Of a stretch of DNA of 64,000 bases, positions 26,725-36,425 are shown one piece after another (position 1 is the first letter of the stretch; each line of letters opens with the position of its first letter). The stretch lies in contig CAWBNC010000006.1 of assembly GCA_963789785.1 (NCBI GenBank), forward strand, positions 1 to 64,000, in the 5' to 3' direction. The stretch is from JAEULH01 sp963789785 (lineage in GTDB: Bacteria; Pseudomonadota; Alphaproteobacteria; Rhodospirillales; Defluviicoccaceae). A program made the translations under genes and the position numbers. The notes beneath the pieces are model-generated. The model was not told the DNA's origin. It did no database searches and saw only the letters and a program-made list of their open reading frames with translations.

Positions 26725-28101
26725 ATGCTTGAGCCTCCTCTGACGTCTCGTCCGGCGGCGCGCCTCGATCCTATCGTTTCCCCGCTCCTGGGGCAGGTGT
26801 TCTTCCGGCCGTGGTGGGATGCGCTCGGTGTGCCGATGGTTACCGGCATGTATTTCCCGTTATCTCGGGCGTGGGCGGCGGCGGCGGCGGCCGACGGCGA
26901 CGTCGGTCGGTTCGCCGGTGACGTGGGCCTCTCCGCCGCCGGATCCCTGCTCGGCAGCCGGGTTCGTGCCCTTGCGCCGCTGGCGCGACACTACGCGCGC
27001 GCGGATGAGATCTGGCGGGAGGCCTTCTTTAGTCCCGGTGTACCGGCTACGGAGCTTGACGCCATCGCCCGGCGACGCAATCGCCTCGCCTATCGCTTCA
27101 TGATCGCCCGGCGAAGCTTTCTGCCCTGGTTGCGCCGGCTGCCGGCAGTGCGCTGGGAGATCGCCGGAGCGGATGAGGTCTGGGCCTGGCGCGGCGCCGA
27201 AGTGAAAGGCGAACGGCCGGCCTACCCGGCCCCTCCCTATCCCGATGTGACGGCTTCGACCGCAGTGGCGACCGAACGCACCCGCCAGTACTGGCTGCGG
27301 TATCGCTCGCCTGTCCTTGCCGACCAGGCATGGGCTCATGTCTACGAGCCGGCATCGGCCGATCCGTCGACGACGATGATTTTTCTCCACGGCATCGCCG
27401 TCGACGGCGATATGTGGCCCGAGCCCGGCGATACCTTCGGCAAATTGCTGGAGCGCAATATTCGGGTCATCCGCCCGACCGGACCGTGGCATGGCCGGCG
27501 CATGATCGACGGGTATTACGGCGGCGAGCCGATTATCGGTCGCGGTCTGGAGGGGTTGCTCGGCGCGTTTCAGGCATGGCTTGCCGAGGTCGCCGTCCTG
27601 GTCAGATGGGCGCGCGAAAACGGCAGTCAAACCGTCGTGCTGAGCGGCGTCTCGCTCGGCTCGCTGACGGCGCAATTGGCCGCCACCGCCAGCCGCGGTT
27701 GGCCGGGGGACATGCGTCCGGACATCCTCTTTCTGGTCGCCACCTCCGGATCGCTCATAAAAGTCGCCCTGGAGGGCAGCCTCGCTCTCGCGCTCGATGT
27801 CCCGCGCCGGCTGGCGGCGGCGGGCTGGACCACCGAGAGCATCGGCCCGTGGCTGACGCTGCTCGAGCCGCATGGTCCGGCTGCCATCGATCCCGGACGC
27901 ATCGTCATGGTCCTCGGCGAGGCCGACACACTCACGCCCTACGCCGGCGGCAGCGCCCTCGCCCGACGCTGGGAAGTGCCCGAATGCAACGTCTTCACCC
28001 GCCGCCAGGGCCATTTCTCGGTAGCCCTCGGCCTGTTGTGCGACCCCCAGCCGATCGATCGCCTGCTCGCCATCATCCGGGACGCCGAGCAACGCCGCTG
28101 A
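26725..28101 (+). CDS. alpha/beta hydrolase
   Basis: A 458-residue protein. The C-terminal half is an alpha/beta hydrolase: oxyanion strand TMIFLHGIAVDGDMWP (about 215), nucleophile elbow LSGVSLGSLTAQ (about 310), acid region IVMVLGEADTLTPY (about 400) and catalytic His in RQGHFSVALG (about 430). The first 200 residues are an Arg/Ala-rich helical extension that I do not recognise. No signal peptide is seen. Follows ubiX by 24 bases. Confidence 0.82.
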   Translation: MLEPPLTSRPAARLDPIVSPLLGQVFFRPWWDALGVPMVTGMYFPLSRAWAAAAAADGDVGRFAGDVGLSAAGSLLGSRVRALAPLARHYARADEIWREAFFSPGVPATELDAIARRRNRLAYRFMIARRSFLPWLRRLPAVRWEIAGADEVWAWRGAEVKGERPAYPAPPYPDVTASTAVATERTRQYWLRYRSPVLADQAWAHVYEPASADPSTTMIFLHGIAVDGDMWPEPGDTFGKLLERNIRVIRPTGPWHGRRMIDGYYGGEPIIGRGLEGLLGAFQAWLAEVAVLVRWARENGSQTVVLSGVSLGSLTAQLAATASRGWPGDMRPDILFLVATSGSLIKVALEGSLALALDVPRRLAAAGWTTESIGPWLTLLEPHGPAAIDPGRIVMVLGEADTLTPYAGGSALARRWEVPECNVFTRRQGHFSVALGLLCDPQPIDRLLAIIRDAEQRR

Positions 28102-28136
28102 GTTCGCTGCGGCGCCTGCGCCGCGCTGCACCGTCT

Positions 28137-28574
28137 CTACTGCAGGTAGCGCCAGACCGTTCTACGCAGCCGTGGGCTGACGCCAACGGCAAGACCGGCG
28201 CACAGCGCGGTGACGGCGGCCCCTTTCGCGTGGGACCTGAGCAGACGCTGGCCCTGATCGGCGAGTCTGATGCCGAGATCGACGGCACCGGCCTCCAGCT
28301 CAGCCGGCTCCGCCTCGAGGGCCACGCCTGCAACCGGCTGACGCAGCATCGGCCGACGGCGGGGCCGACTGCTCCGACGAGCGATGAGGAGAAGAATCAG
28401 GCCGAGCATGAAGGCGGAGAGGCCAACGACGAGAGCGGCTGCCGCCGGATCGATGAAACGCAGCAGGCTTAGATACAGCGCCGCGAGCAGGAAGCCGAAG
28501 CCACCCAGCATGACGATCGCGGCCAGCATCATCAGGGCGATGCTGGTTGCTACGCGGGTGATGATCTCGTTCAT
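28137..28574 (-). CDS. phage holin-like/YqjE-type inner membrane protein
   Basis: A 145-residue protein with two N-terminal transmembrane helices (about 10-35 and 42-64) followed by a basic then acidic cytoplasmic tail. This pattern matches the YqjE/Actinobacteriophage-holin-III-like superfamily that accompanies DUF883 (ElaB/YqjD) proteins. The gene lies 36 bases after such a gene here, which supports the call. Role unknown; the family is linked to membrane and stress functions. Confidence 0.65.
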   Translation of the reverse strand: MNEIITRVATSIALMMLAAIVMLGGFGFLLAALYLSLLRFIDPAAAALVVGLSAFMLGLILLLIARRSSRPRRRPMLRQPVAGVALEAEPAELEAGAVDLGIRLADQGQRLLRSHAKGAAVTALCAGLAVGVSPRLRRTVWRYLQ

Positions 28575-28610
28575 GACGAGAGGAGCGCCGCGCGCCGTCG
28601 CCGCCGCCGG

Positions 28611-28904
28611 TCAGCGCCGGCTGAAGAGAGCGCCGAGGACAAGGCCGAGCAAAAAAGCGCCGATAATACTGATCAGCGGCCGATCCTCGATCTGATGACT
28701 GACGTCGTCTGCTGTCTTGTTCACCCGCTTGCGGGCGCGGTCCGCGGTCTCGCGCACCCGGTCGGTCGCCTGCTCGCCGAGCGTCCCGCCGATGTCGCGC
28801 AGCGTTCGCGTGGTTGAGGCAAGGTCGCCGCGCAGCTTCTCGACTTCCATTTTCAGGGCCTCCACGTCCTTGCTTCTCTGCTCTTCGCGGACATCCGTCG
28901 CCAT
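28611..28904 (-). CDS. DUF883 (ElaB/YqjD-type) membrane protein
   Basis: A 97-residue protein: a helical N-terminal 70 residues (EALKMEVEKLRGDLASTTRT), then RPLISIIGAFLLGLVLGALF as a single C-terminal membrane helix. This is the ElaB/YqjD ribosome-associated inner-membrane family. ATG 28904 has GGAG seven bases upstream and starts just before the stop of egtD, so the gene is coupled to the ergothioneine genes. That link is unusual. Confidence 0.85.
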   Translation of the reverse strand: MATDVREEQRSKDVEALKMEVEKLRGDLASTTRTLRDIGGTLGEQATDRVRETADRARKRVNKTADDVSHQIEDRPLISIIGAFLLGLVLGALFSRR

Positions 28905-28918
28905 CACGCCTCTCCTCT

Positions 28919-29920
28919 TCACAGCGCCGCTTCGCCGATCCGAAGCGTGCGAACCTGTAGAACATGCACGCTGAACAGCCTAGCGCTATCCGTGAAAACG
29001 GCAAGAGGATGATATCCAGCGGCGCGGGCAAGGTCCTGAAACTCGCCGACCGTGTACTTGTACGAGTTCTCGGTATGAATGCTTTCTCCGGCGGCGAAGG
29101 TAAACGGGTGATCGTCGATGCGAATCCGCTGGTCTTCGCTGCTGACGAGATGCATCTCCACCCTCCCCTCGTCGGCGTTGTAGACGGCGCGGTGGGCGAA
29201 GGCATCGAGATCGAAGGTTGCGCCGAGCTCTCGATTGGCGCGGGCGAGAAGATTGAGATTGAACGCGGCGGTCACCCCCGCCGAATCGTCATAGGCCGCC
29301 TGAAGTGTCTGCGGATTTTTCTTCAGATCGACGCCGATGATCAGATGGCCGCCGAGGCCGATATGCCGCGACCAGCCGGCAAGCAGGGACACGGCAGCAT
29401 CGGGTTTGAAATTGCCGATGGTGGAACCGGGAAAGAAGATGAGCCGCGAATCCGCGGGCAAATCCGGCATCGCAAATGATTGCGCGAAGTCGCTCCACAC
29501 CGGAATCACCGTCAACTGCGGATACTGCTGCGCCAGCGCCCGGGCCGAGGCGATCAGATGCTCGCGCGATATGTCCACGGGCACATAAGCGGAAGGCGTT
29601 TTCAGCGCGTCGAGCAACGGCTTGACCTTGCGGCTCGAGCCACTCCCCATCTCGATGACTGCCGTATTGGACGGCAGCATCCGCCCGATCTCGCCGCAAC
29701 ACGCCTCGAGAATCGCAATTTCCGTGCGAGTCGGATAGTACTCGTCAAGGGTACAGATCCGGTCGAACAGCGCCGAACCGCGCTTGTCATAAAAATAGCG
29801 GCTGGGTATCGCTTTTTGCGGCTGCGAAAGGCCATCCAGAACGGCGGTGCGGAAGTCCTCTTCGCTGTCGTCACCAGCGGTCACGGCCGCGCCATCCGCC
29901 GTATCCGGTTGTCCGTCCAT
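28919..29920 (-). CDS. egtD: L-histidine N-alpha-methyltransferase
   Basis: A 333-residue SAM-dependent enzyme that trimethylates histidine to hercynine, the first step of ergothioneine synthesis. It keeps the early KAIPSRYFYDKRGSALFD, the SAM loop VIEMGSGSSRKVKPLL, FPGSTIGNF and ENSYKYTVGEF of EgtD. It lies 31 bases after egtB and is followed by the DUF883 gene. Cytoplasmic. Confidence 0.95.
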   Translation of the reverse strand: MDGQPDTADGAAVTAGDDSEEDFRTAVLDGLSQPQKAIPSRYFYDKRGSALFDRICTLDEYYPTRTEIAILEACCGEIGRMLPSNTAVIEMGSGSSRKVKPLLDALKTPSAYVPVDISREHLIASARALAQQYPQLTVIPVWSDFAQSFAMPDLPADSRLIFFPGSTIGNFKPDAAVSLLAGWSRHIGLGGHLIIGVDLKKNPQTLQAAYDDSAGVTAAFNLNLLARANRELGATFDLDAFAHRAVYNADEGRVEMHLVSSEDQRIRIDDHPFTFAAGESIHTENSYKYTVGEFQDLARAAGYHPLAVFTDSARLFSVHVLQVRTLRIGEAAL

Positions 29921-29951
29921 CTATTGCATGTCCATTCTGGCCCAGGGCGTC

Positions 29952-31355
29952 TCAGGCATCTTCGGCGAGGCGCACGCCGCTGAACTGCCAGCGCTGGTGC
30001 GGGTAGAAGAAGTTCCGGTAGCTGGCGCGAACATGACCGTCGGGCGTGACGCAGGATCCTCCACGAAGGACCAGCTGGTTGCACATGAACTTTCCATTGT
30101 ACTCGCCGATGGCTCCGGCTGCCGGACGAAACCGTGGATATGGCGCGTAGCTGCTGGCAGTCCATTCCCAGATATCGCCGAACATCTGCCGTAAAACCGG
30201 CGTCGCCGCGCCGGTGGCATCGGGACGCGGCTTGAAATGCCCGGCGCCCAGGGTGTTGCCCGAAGGATTGAGGTCCGCGGCGGCGACTTCCCATTCGGCC
30301 TCGCTCGGCAACCGCTTGCCGGCCCACCGGGCAAAGGCGTCCGCCTCGTAGTAGCTGACATGGCAGACCGGCGCGGCTTCATCGAGTGGACGCGGAGCCG
30401 CGCAGGCTCATCTGCGCCCATGCGACCGTCCTCGCGCCGCTCCCAGTAGAGGGGCGCCGTCCAGCCCTCCGCCTGCACGGCCGCCCATCCATCGGCCAGC
30501 CAAAGCTCCGGGCGACGGTAGCCTTCGTCGGCGATGAATGCGATCCACTGGCCGTTGCTGACCGGCCGCGCTGCAAGACGAAAAGGTTCAAGGTAGACCT
30601 TGTGCCGCGGTCCCTCATTATCGAAGGCGAACGCGCGGCTCCCGTCGTCGCGCATAGCCGATCTCGTGGATACCGCCGGGGAATGACACGAACGGCCCGG
30701 GATCCCCGCTCTTTGCGTTCATGGCCCGGCCGTCGGCTGCCGCGCCCAAGCCGCTGCCGCCAGAACCGATCGCGGCCGCCGGGCGGTAGGCCGGCTGCAA
30801 GGGACTGCGGGCGAACACGCTGAGAATGTCGGTCAGCAGCAGTTCCTGATGCTGTTCCTCGTGGGCGATGCCAAGCGCGACAAGCGGCTCGACCTGCGAC
30901 CACGTCGCATCGTCCGCCGAAACCATGAAGGTGCCCATGGCGGCGTCGACATGCCTGCGGTAGGCGTTGACTTCGCCCGCTCCCGGCCGGGTCAGAAGGC
31001 CCCGATCCGGGCGGGGGTGCCGCGCGCCGAGCGCCTCGTAGTAGGAATTGAACAGAAAACCGTAGGCCTCGTCGAACACCCGGTAATTCGGCTGCAACCG
31101 GGAGAGGATGAAGGTCTCGAAGAACCACGTCGTATGCGCCAGATGCCACTTCGTCGGGCTCGCGTCGGGCATCGATTGCACGACCTGATCTTCTGCGGAA
31201 AGCGGTGCGGCAAGCTCGACCGAGCGGCGGCGAACCGCATGAAGCGCCTGGGCCGTCCGTTCGCGCGCAGCGTCGCGATGGCCCGCTGCCGATGGTAAAG
31301 CCAAGCTTGGCACGTTTGCTCTCCGGACCGGCGCGCTGGGGTCGCCGGTCGTCAT
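29952..31355 (-). CDS. egtB: hercynine oxygenase / sulfoxide synthase, two frameshifts
   Basis: Reconstructs to about 467 residues. The N-terminal DinB-like domain supplies the iron histidines: WHLAHTTWFFE near residue 70 and HEEQHQELLLTD near 165. The C-terminal formylglycine-generating-enzyme-like domain shows SNGQWIAFIADEGYRRPELWL, CHVSYYEADAFARWAGKRLP, and FGDIWEWTASSYAPY. The frame changes near 30650 and near 30395, which cancel. EgtB joins cysteine or gamma-glutamyl-cysteine to hercynine. It precedes egtD; no egtC or egtE is seen in the window. Confidence 0.9.
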
Positions 31356-32001
31356 TGCGCGCAGCGATCATCCGCCGACCGCCCTCTGCGTCCCCAACCT
31401 ATGCTAAGGACGCTCCGATCAGGCCGGATCAGCGGCCGGGCGCGTCATCTGAATCCGCCGCCGGTTACACTCCATACCTGCTCGCGAGGGGGGCCATTGC
31501 ATCGATAGAGCGGGCGGTTGAGCGATCACGGGCCCTTCAAGCGGGGGCAGAGGGCGGAGGCAACAGATCTGCGATGGCGGAAAATCTAATCGCCCGCGGC
31601 ATTGTCGCCCGAAGATCCGATTGAATTGCGCCGACCCGGCGGCGCCGGGGCCGATGCGGCTCTCCACAAATGATGACCCCCGCACGGTGCCTATGCGAGG
31701 CGGGCGGGGGTCTCAAAAGCAGAAGCGAAGCTCCTGCACTCGACTACGTCGAGTATATCCTTGGGCTTTCAAGTATGATGCCGGTGCCAAGGAGCCGGCA
31801 GCTTGTTGATTGTCCGGTGGAGTATTGCCGATTGCGCACCTCCACGTTAGTTGTACCAATTATCTATAGTGTGGGCCCGAACCCGCGACCTGTCAAGTCC
31901 GACAACCTCCTCCAGACACTCCCCGGTGCCTACCCGGCCCCCAGCGCCACCCCCTGCTTCCGGAGCGGCCACGCAACGTCGCTCGGGCGCATGACGGCGA
32001 C
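31356..32001. other. intergenic region with inverted repeats, no gene recognised
   Basis: 646 bases with mixed GC, upstream of egtB and behind gmd. It holds a perfect 9-bp inverted repeat GACCCCCGC/GCGGGGGTC (31675-31683 and 31704-31712) and CCCGGCggcGCCGGG near 31635. None of the short frames has a ribosome site or family match. Confidence 0.5.
31675..31712. terminator. possible terminator hairpin
   Basis: Perfect 9-bp arms separated by 20 bases. It has no T-run on either strand. It lies downstream of gmd's stop and may end that transcript. Confidence 0.3.
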
Positions 32002-33087
32002 TCAGGCGAGGCGGCTCAGCACCGTGAAACCTTCGCGCCGGCACATTTCGTCGCGCTTGGCGTCCTTCAGATCCCCGCGCATCATCTCGCCGACCAGTTC
32101 CGCGAAGCTGATCTCGGGAACCCAGCCCAGCTTATCGCGCGCCTTCGAGGCATCGCCGAGCAGCGTCTCGACCTCGGTGGGGCGGAAGTAGCGCGGGTCG
32201 ACGGCGACGATGCACTTGCCGGTGGCGCGGTCATAGCCCTTTTCGTCGGCGCCCTCCCCCTCCCAGCGAACGTCAATGCCGACCTCGCGCGCGGCCACGG
32301 CGACGAAGTCGCGCACGGAATGCTGCTGCCCGGTGGCAATGACGAAGTCTTCCGGCGCGTCCTGCTGCAGCATCAGCCATTGCATCCGCACATAGTCCTT
32401 GGCGTGGCCCCAGTCGCGCCGGGCGTCGAGGTTGCCGAGGTAGACGCGCTCCTGCAGCCCAAGCTTGATCCGGGCCATGGCGCGGGTGATCTTGCGGGTG
32501 ACGAAGGTCTCGCCGCGGATTGGACTCTCATGATTGAAGAGAATACCGTTGCAGGCGTAGATGCCGTAGGCCTCGCGGTAGTTGACGGTGATCCAGTAGG
32601 CATAGAGCTTGGCCACGGCGTAGGGCGAGCGCGGATAGAATGGCGTGGTCTCGCTCTGCGGGATCTCCTGGACCAGCCCGTAGAGTTCCGAGGTGGAGGC
32701 CTGGTAGAACCGGGTCCGCCGCTCCAGCCCGAGAATGCGGATTGCCTCGAGCAGGCGCAGAGTGCCGATCGCATCCGAATCGGCGGTGTATTCCGGCTCT
32801 TCGAAGGACACCGCGACATGACTCTGGGCGGCGAGATTGTAGATCTCGTCCGGCTGGACCTGCTGGATGATCCGGATCAGGCTCGACGAATCGGTCATGT
32901 CGCCGTGGTGAAGAACGAACCGCTGATTGGGGTCGTGGGGATCCTGGTAGAGGTGATCGATGCGATCGGTATTGAACAGCGACGTGCGCCGCTTGACGCC
33001 ATGAACCTCGTAGCCCTTGTCGAGCAGGAGCTCGGCCAGGTAGGCGCCGTCCTGGCCGGTGACGCCCGTAATCAGTGCTTTCTTCAT
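32002..33087 (-). CDS. gmd: GDP-mannose 4,6-dehydratase
   Basis: A 361-residue short-chain dehydrogenase-type enzyme. NAD(P) loop ALITGVTGQDGAYLAELLLD at the start, then HGDMTDSSSL, YNLAAQSHVAVSF, and the catalytic STSELYG with YAVAKLYAYW (Tyr-x-x-x-Lys), all characteristic of Gmd. It converts GDP-mannose to GDP-4-keto-6-deoxymannose. ATG 33087 is preferred to TTG 33093. It is last in the wcaI-fcl-gmd set, with a 119-base gap after fcl. Confidence 0.96.
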   Translation of the reverse strand: MKKALITGVTGQDGAYLAELLLDKGYEVHGVKRRTSLFNTDRIDHLYQDPHDPNQRFVLHHGDMTDSSSLIRIIQQVQPDEIYNLAAQSHVAVSFEEPEYTADSDAIGTLRLLEAIRILGLERRTRFYQASTSELYGLVQEIPQSETTPFYPRSPYAVAKLYAYWITVNYREAYGIYACNGILFNHESPIRGETFVTRKITRAMARIKLGLQERVYLGNLDARRDWGHAKDYVRMQWLMLQQDAPEDFVIATGQQHSVRDFVAVAAREVGIDVRWEGEGADEKGYDRATGKCIVAVDPRYFRPTEVETLLGDASKARDKLGWVPEISFAELVGEMMRGDLKDAKRDEMCRREGFTVLSRLA

Positions 33088-33206
33088 GCGCAATCCGCCG
33101 TCTGGTTGAATTGATCCGGCCGCAGCCGGGCGATGCCGTCACCGTCAGCCGGCGCCGCCGAACGGCCGTGAGCGGCCGCGGGCGCGAGCACCGGCTGCGA
33201 CGCCCC

Positions 33207-34187
33207 TTAATCCCTCAAGGCTTGCCGGTTCTGCAGGAACCACTCGTACGTCCCCTTGAGCCCTTCCTTCAAGCCGATCGTCCGCTCCCAGCCCAGCGCC
33301 TTGAGCCGCGAAACGTCGAGCAGCTTGCGCGGCGTTCCGTCCGGCTTCGAAACGTCGAAGCGGATCTCGCCGCCGTAGCCGACGACCTCGCCGACCGTCC
33401 TCGCCAACTCGGCGATGGTGACGTCGTCACCGGCGCCGACGTTGATGTGCGACAGCATCGGCTCGGTGTGACGGCAATAAGCGTCGGCGTCGAGCTGCAT
33501 GACGAAAACGCAGGCGGCAGCCATGTCGTCGACATGGAGGAACTCGCGCCGCGGGGTGCCCGTGCCCCAGACCTCGACCGTGGCCGCTTTCTCCGCCTTT
33601 GCCGTATCGAACTTGCGGATCAGCGCCGGGATCACGTGGCTCTTCTCCAGATCGAAGTTGTCGCCGGGACCGTAGAGATTGGTCGGCATGACACTGCGGA
33701 AGTCGGTGCCGTACTGCCGGTTGAACGACTCGCACAGCTTGATCCCCGCGATCTTGGCGATGGCGTAGGGCTCGTTAGTCGGCTCCAGCGTGCCGGTCAG
33801 CAGCGCCTGCTCATGCATCGGCTGCTCGGCCAGCCTGGGGTAGATGCACGAGCTGCCGAGGAACAGCAGCCGGGCCGCGCCATGGCAATGGGCGGCGCGG
33901 ATGATGTTGGCCTCGATCATCAGGTTCTCGTAGATGAATTCGGCCGGATATTCGTTGTTGGCCCAGATCCCGCCCACCCTGGCGGCGGCGAGGTACACCT
34001 GCTCCGGCCGGGTCTCGGCGAAGAAGCGATCGACCGCGGCCTGGTCGATCAGATCCAGCTCACCGTGGCTGCGGGTGATGATCTCGCCCGCGCCCTCGGC
34101 TTCGAGGCGGCGGCGGATCGCCGCGCCGACCATGCCGCGATGACCGGCGACATAAACTTTCGGGCCGCGCCCGCTACCTTCAGCCAT
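33207..34187 (-). CDS. fcl: GDP-L-fucose synthase
   Basis: A 326-residue epimerase/reductase: VYVAGHRGMVGAAIRRRL at the N terminus, LFLGSSCIYPR with catalytic Ser, and EPYAIAKIAGIKLCESF with the Tyr-x-x-x-Lys pair. It completes GDP-L-fucose synthesis from Gmd's product. ATG 34187 overlaps the stop of the glycosyltransferase gene by eight bases, so translation is coupled. Confidence 0.95.
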   Translation of the reverse strand: MAEGSGRGPKVYVAGHRGMVGAAIRRRLEAEGAGEIITRSHGELDLIDQAAVDRFFAETRPEQVYLAAARVGGIWANNEYPAEFIYENLMIEANIIRAAHCHGAARLLFLGSSCIYPRLAEQPMHEQALLTGTLEPTNEPYAIAKIAGIKLCESFNRQYGTDFRSVMPTNLYGPGDNFDLEKSHVIPALIRKFDTAKAEKAATVEVWGTGTPRREFLHVDDMAAACVFVMQLDADAYCRHTEPMLSHINVGAGDDVTIAELARTVGEVVGYGGEIRFDVSKPDGTPRKLLDVSRLKALGWERTIGLKEGLKGTYEWFLQNRQALRD

Positions 34188-35427
34188 GCTGTTCCCCGTT
34201 CCCGATGAGGTGCCGCAGATCCGCCTCGAAGCGCTCCAGCACCCGCTCCTTGTCCAGGTTCTGCTCCGCGTAGGTCCTGGCGACCGGATTGTGCCGGCGG
34301 GCGGCGACATCGACGCCGGCGAGCATCCTGCGCAAGGCGTTCGTCATGGCCCCTGCATCCTCCGGCTCGATGCAGACGCCGATGCCCGGATGACGCTCGC
34401 ACAGCTTGCCCAGCTCGGTATGCGGCTCGGCGGTGATCAGAGCGTTGCCGCCGGCGGCGAGGATGGTCGTCAGCTTCGACGGCAGGACGGCGTCGGCGGC
34501 GCCACGGCGTTGGACGACGAGATGCACGTCAGCCAGCGCCATTAGTTCCGGCAGGTTCTCGTACGGCTGCAGGGGGAGAAAGCGCACGTTGCCGAGGGCT
34601 AAGGTCTCGGCCGACGTCCGCAGCGTTTCCACCGCCGAGCCAGCGCCGACGAAGAGAAAGACGACGTCGCGCTCGCCCTGCAGCGCGCGCGCCGCCTCCA
34701 GCACGACCTCCAGTCCCTGCTTGTGCCCCATGTTTCCGGAATAGAGAACCACCTTTGTCGCAGGCGGAATACCCCACAGCCCGCGATAGAGCTCGCCGCT
34801 CGGCCCGGGCCTGACAAAATCGATGTCGACCCAATTGGGAAAGAACAGAACCCGGCCTTCGCACTGGAGTTTTTCTCGCGCCCGTTCGACCATGCTGTAG
34901 GAAATCGTCGAGATCGCGTCGAAGCGCCGCATCAACCAGCGCTCGAGGCCTGAGGCCGCGCCACCGCCCTTGCCCATGCCGAGGCCGGCCATGGCATCCA
35001 GCTCGAAATCCTGGATGTGAAGCAGCGATTTCGTCCCGGACAGCCGCGCCGCCAGAAGCGCACCCGGAATGCAGAACATCGTCGGCTCGACCGTGACAAG
35101 AACCTCGGGCCGGAACGAGCGCCGGCGCAGAAGCTGTGGCAGGCTGGCGACGGCGAAGCTGGCAAGATGGATGAGGCGGGTCGCGGTGGTGGGCCGGGCC
35201 GGGACATAGAGGCGGGAGCGGTGGATGGTGACGCCGTTGCGCTCTTCCGTGCGGTATAGGCCTGCGCGATAGGCTTCCGGCACCTGCCACTCCGGATAGT
35301 ACGGCACGGCGCAAACGGCATGAACCCCATGGCCGCGTCCGGCCAGCCACTCGCACATCTCGCCGGTGTACTTGCCGATGCCGGTCAGCTCGGGCAGGTA
35401 GTTGAGGCCGTAGACCAGGATTCTCAA
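34180..35427 (-). CDS. WcaI-type glycosyltransferase (GT4)
   Basis: About 415 residues, GT-B fold. The opening LRILVYGLNYLPELTGIGKYTGEM is the colanic-acid WcaI/WbuB signature. The C-terminal half has VLYSGNMGHKQGLEVVLEAA and ADAVLPSKLTTILAAGGNAL (donor site). Start is probably TTG 35427 just before RILVYGLNY; an earlier TTG at 35460 is in frame. With gmd and fcl it suggests a fucose-containing exopolysaccharide. Confidence 0.88.
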   Translation of the reverse strand: MRILVYGLNYLPELTGIGKYTGEMCEWLAGRGHGVHAVCAVPYYPEWQVPEAYRAGLYRTEERNGVTIHRSRLYVPARPTTATRLIHLASFAVASLPQLLRRRSFRPEVLVTVEPTMFCIPGALLAARLSGTKSLLHIQDFELDAMAGLGMGKGGGAASGLERWLMRRFDAISTISYSMVERAREKLQCEGRVLFFPNWVDIDFVRPGPSGELYRGLWGIPPATKVVLYSGNMGHKQGLEVVLEAARALQGERDVVFLFVGAGSAVETLRTSAETLALGNVRFLPLQPYENLPELMALADVHLVVQRRGAADAVLPSKLTTILAAGGNALITAEPHTELGKLCERHPGIGVCIEPEDAGAMTNALRRMLAGVDVAARRHNPVARTYAEQNLDKERVLERFEADLRHLIGNGEQHG

Positions 35428-35617
35428 GGCGCGCGACTCAGCCGATCCACGTGCTAACAACTCGCCCTGACATTGACCCGGATTGCCGCCGGAAAGAACG
35501 CGAGGCGATCGCCTCGCGCAGGCTCATCGCTGCATGGTACCCGCTTGCGCCGGAAATTGCATCACCGGGATGTGCATCTGCAACAACGCCCTGATCTTGA
35601 GGGTATTGCACGAGGCA

Positions 35618-35755
35618 TGCCGCGGCGCCCTTGCAGGTCTTCAAGGTTTTGAGCCTGGCCGCCAGCGCTTCGCGGATGGCCGCATGCGCGGAAGAGTTGT
35701 GGAGACTGACCAGCTGGTAGGGATCGGTCGCAAGGTCGTACAGTTCCCGCGTCCT
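35618..35755 (-). pseudogene. sulfatase C-terminal fragment
   Basis: About 46 codons read RTRELYDLATDPYQLVSL and ARLKTLKTCKGAAC, the usual C-terminal tail of arylsulfatases. The catalytic domain is absent. It joins, in another frame near 35760, the N-terminal piece of an unrelated gene, so it is debris of a rearrangement. Confidence 0.6.
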
Positions 35756-35760
35756 CCCAG

Positions 35761-35979
35761 GCGGGCACATTCGCCCTTGCCGAACCAGGCATTGCGTTGG
35801 CGGACGGCTTTCGGCCCGATCTTGGCCGCTTCGGTGTCCTGCGCGAACATCCGCAACGTCGCGTCGAGATGCACCAGGTCCGCCCGCTGCCCGTTGATCC
35901 CTTTCTCGAGGTCGGCGATCATCCCCGCGAGTTTGGCGCGCGTGTCTTTCAGTGCCGCGACAACGTGTGGTTCGGACAT
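35761..35979 (-). pseudogene. N-terminal fragment of a conserved alphaproteobacterial small protein
   Basis: From ATG 35979, 73 codons (MSEPHVVAALKDTRAKLAGM, then DLEKGINGQRADLVHLDATL and NAWFGKGECAR) match the N-terminal half of a coiled-coil protein that, from memory, recurs in alphaproteobacterial accessory regions. The usual C-terminal half is missing; after 35761 the frame runs into unrelated sequence at the sulfatase fragment. Confidence 0.6.
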
Positions 35980-36425
35980 GGGCCGAGCTCCATCGATATT
36001 GCCGAGCCATGGTCATGCCTCGCTGCCTGTTCGACAATTCAACGCCGGTGGCGGCGGCTACATAAGTCCGGATCTTTCAGATTAGTGGGCCGCAGCTTAC
36101 GGCGCCGCAGGATGTGGCGATCTACCTCCTCAACTGCGATGATCACGCCGCCCTGTCGACGCCGGCTGCGGGCGCGCCAACGACACGGTCCTTCGCAACA
36201 TCGAAGCCGCGCCAAGGTGCTGCTGCGGTGAGGCGGGGAGGTCGGCGCCAATGGCGGACTGGCGGGGCGGGAGCCGGCCAGCCAGCCTCCTCTGGGCTGT
36301 CCTTCCAATCCCGAACGACCTTCCGATAGCGCCACTTGACCAAAGCATTAGGCCGATCCGTCGGCAAAGCTCATCACGCAGATGCAAAGCTCCCCCTCCA
36401 TACCACCGTGCTCACGGCTCACGGC
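35980..36425. other. accessory debris, no intact gene
   Basis: About 450 bases with several overlapping short frames. A minus-strand stretch near 36300-36367 (PNALVKWRYRKVVRDWKDSP) looks protein-like but has no clear start or family. Probably part of the same remnant zone as the sulfatase fragment. Confidence 0.35.
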
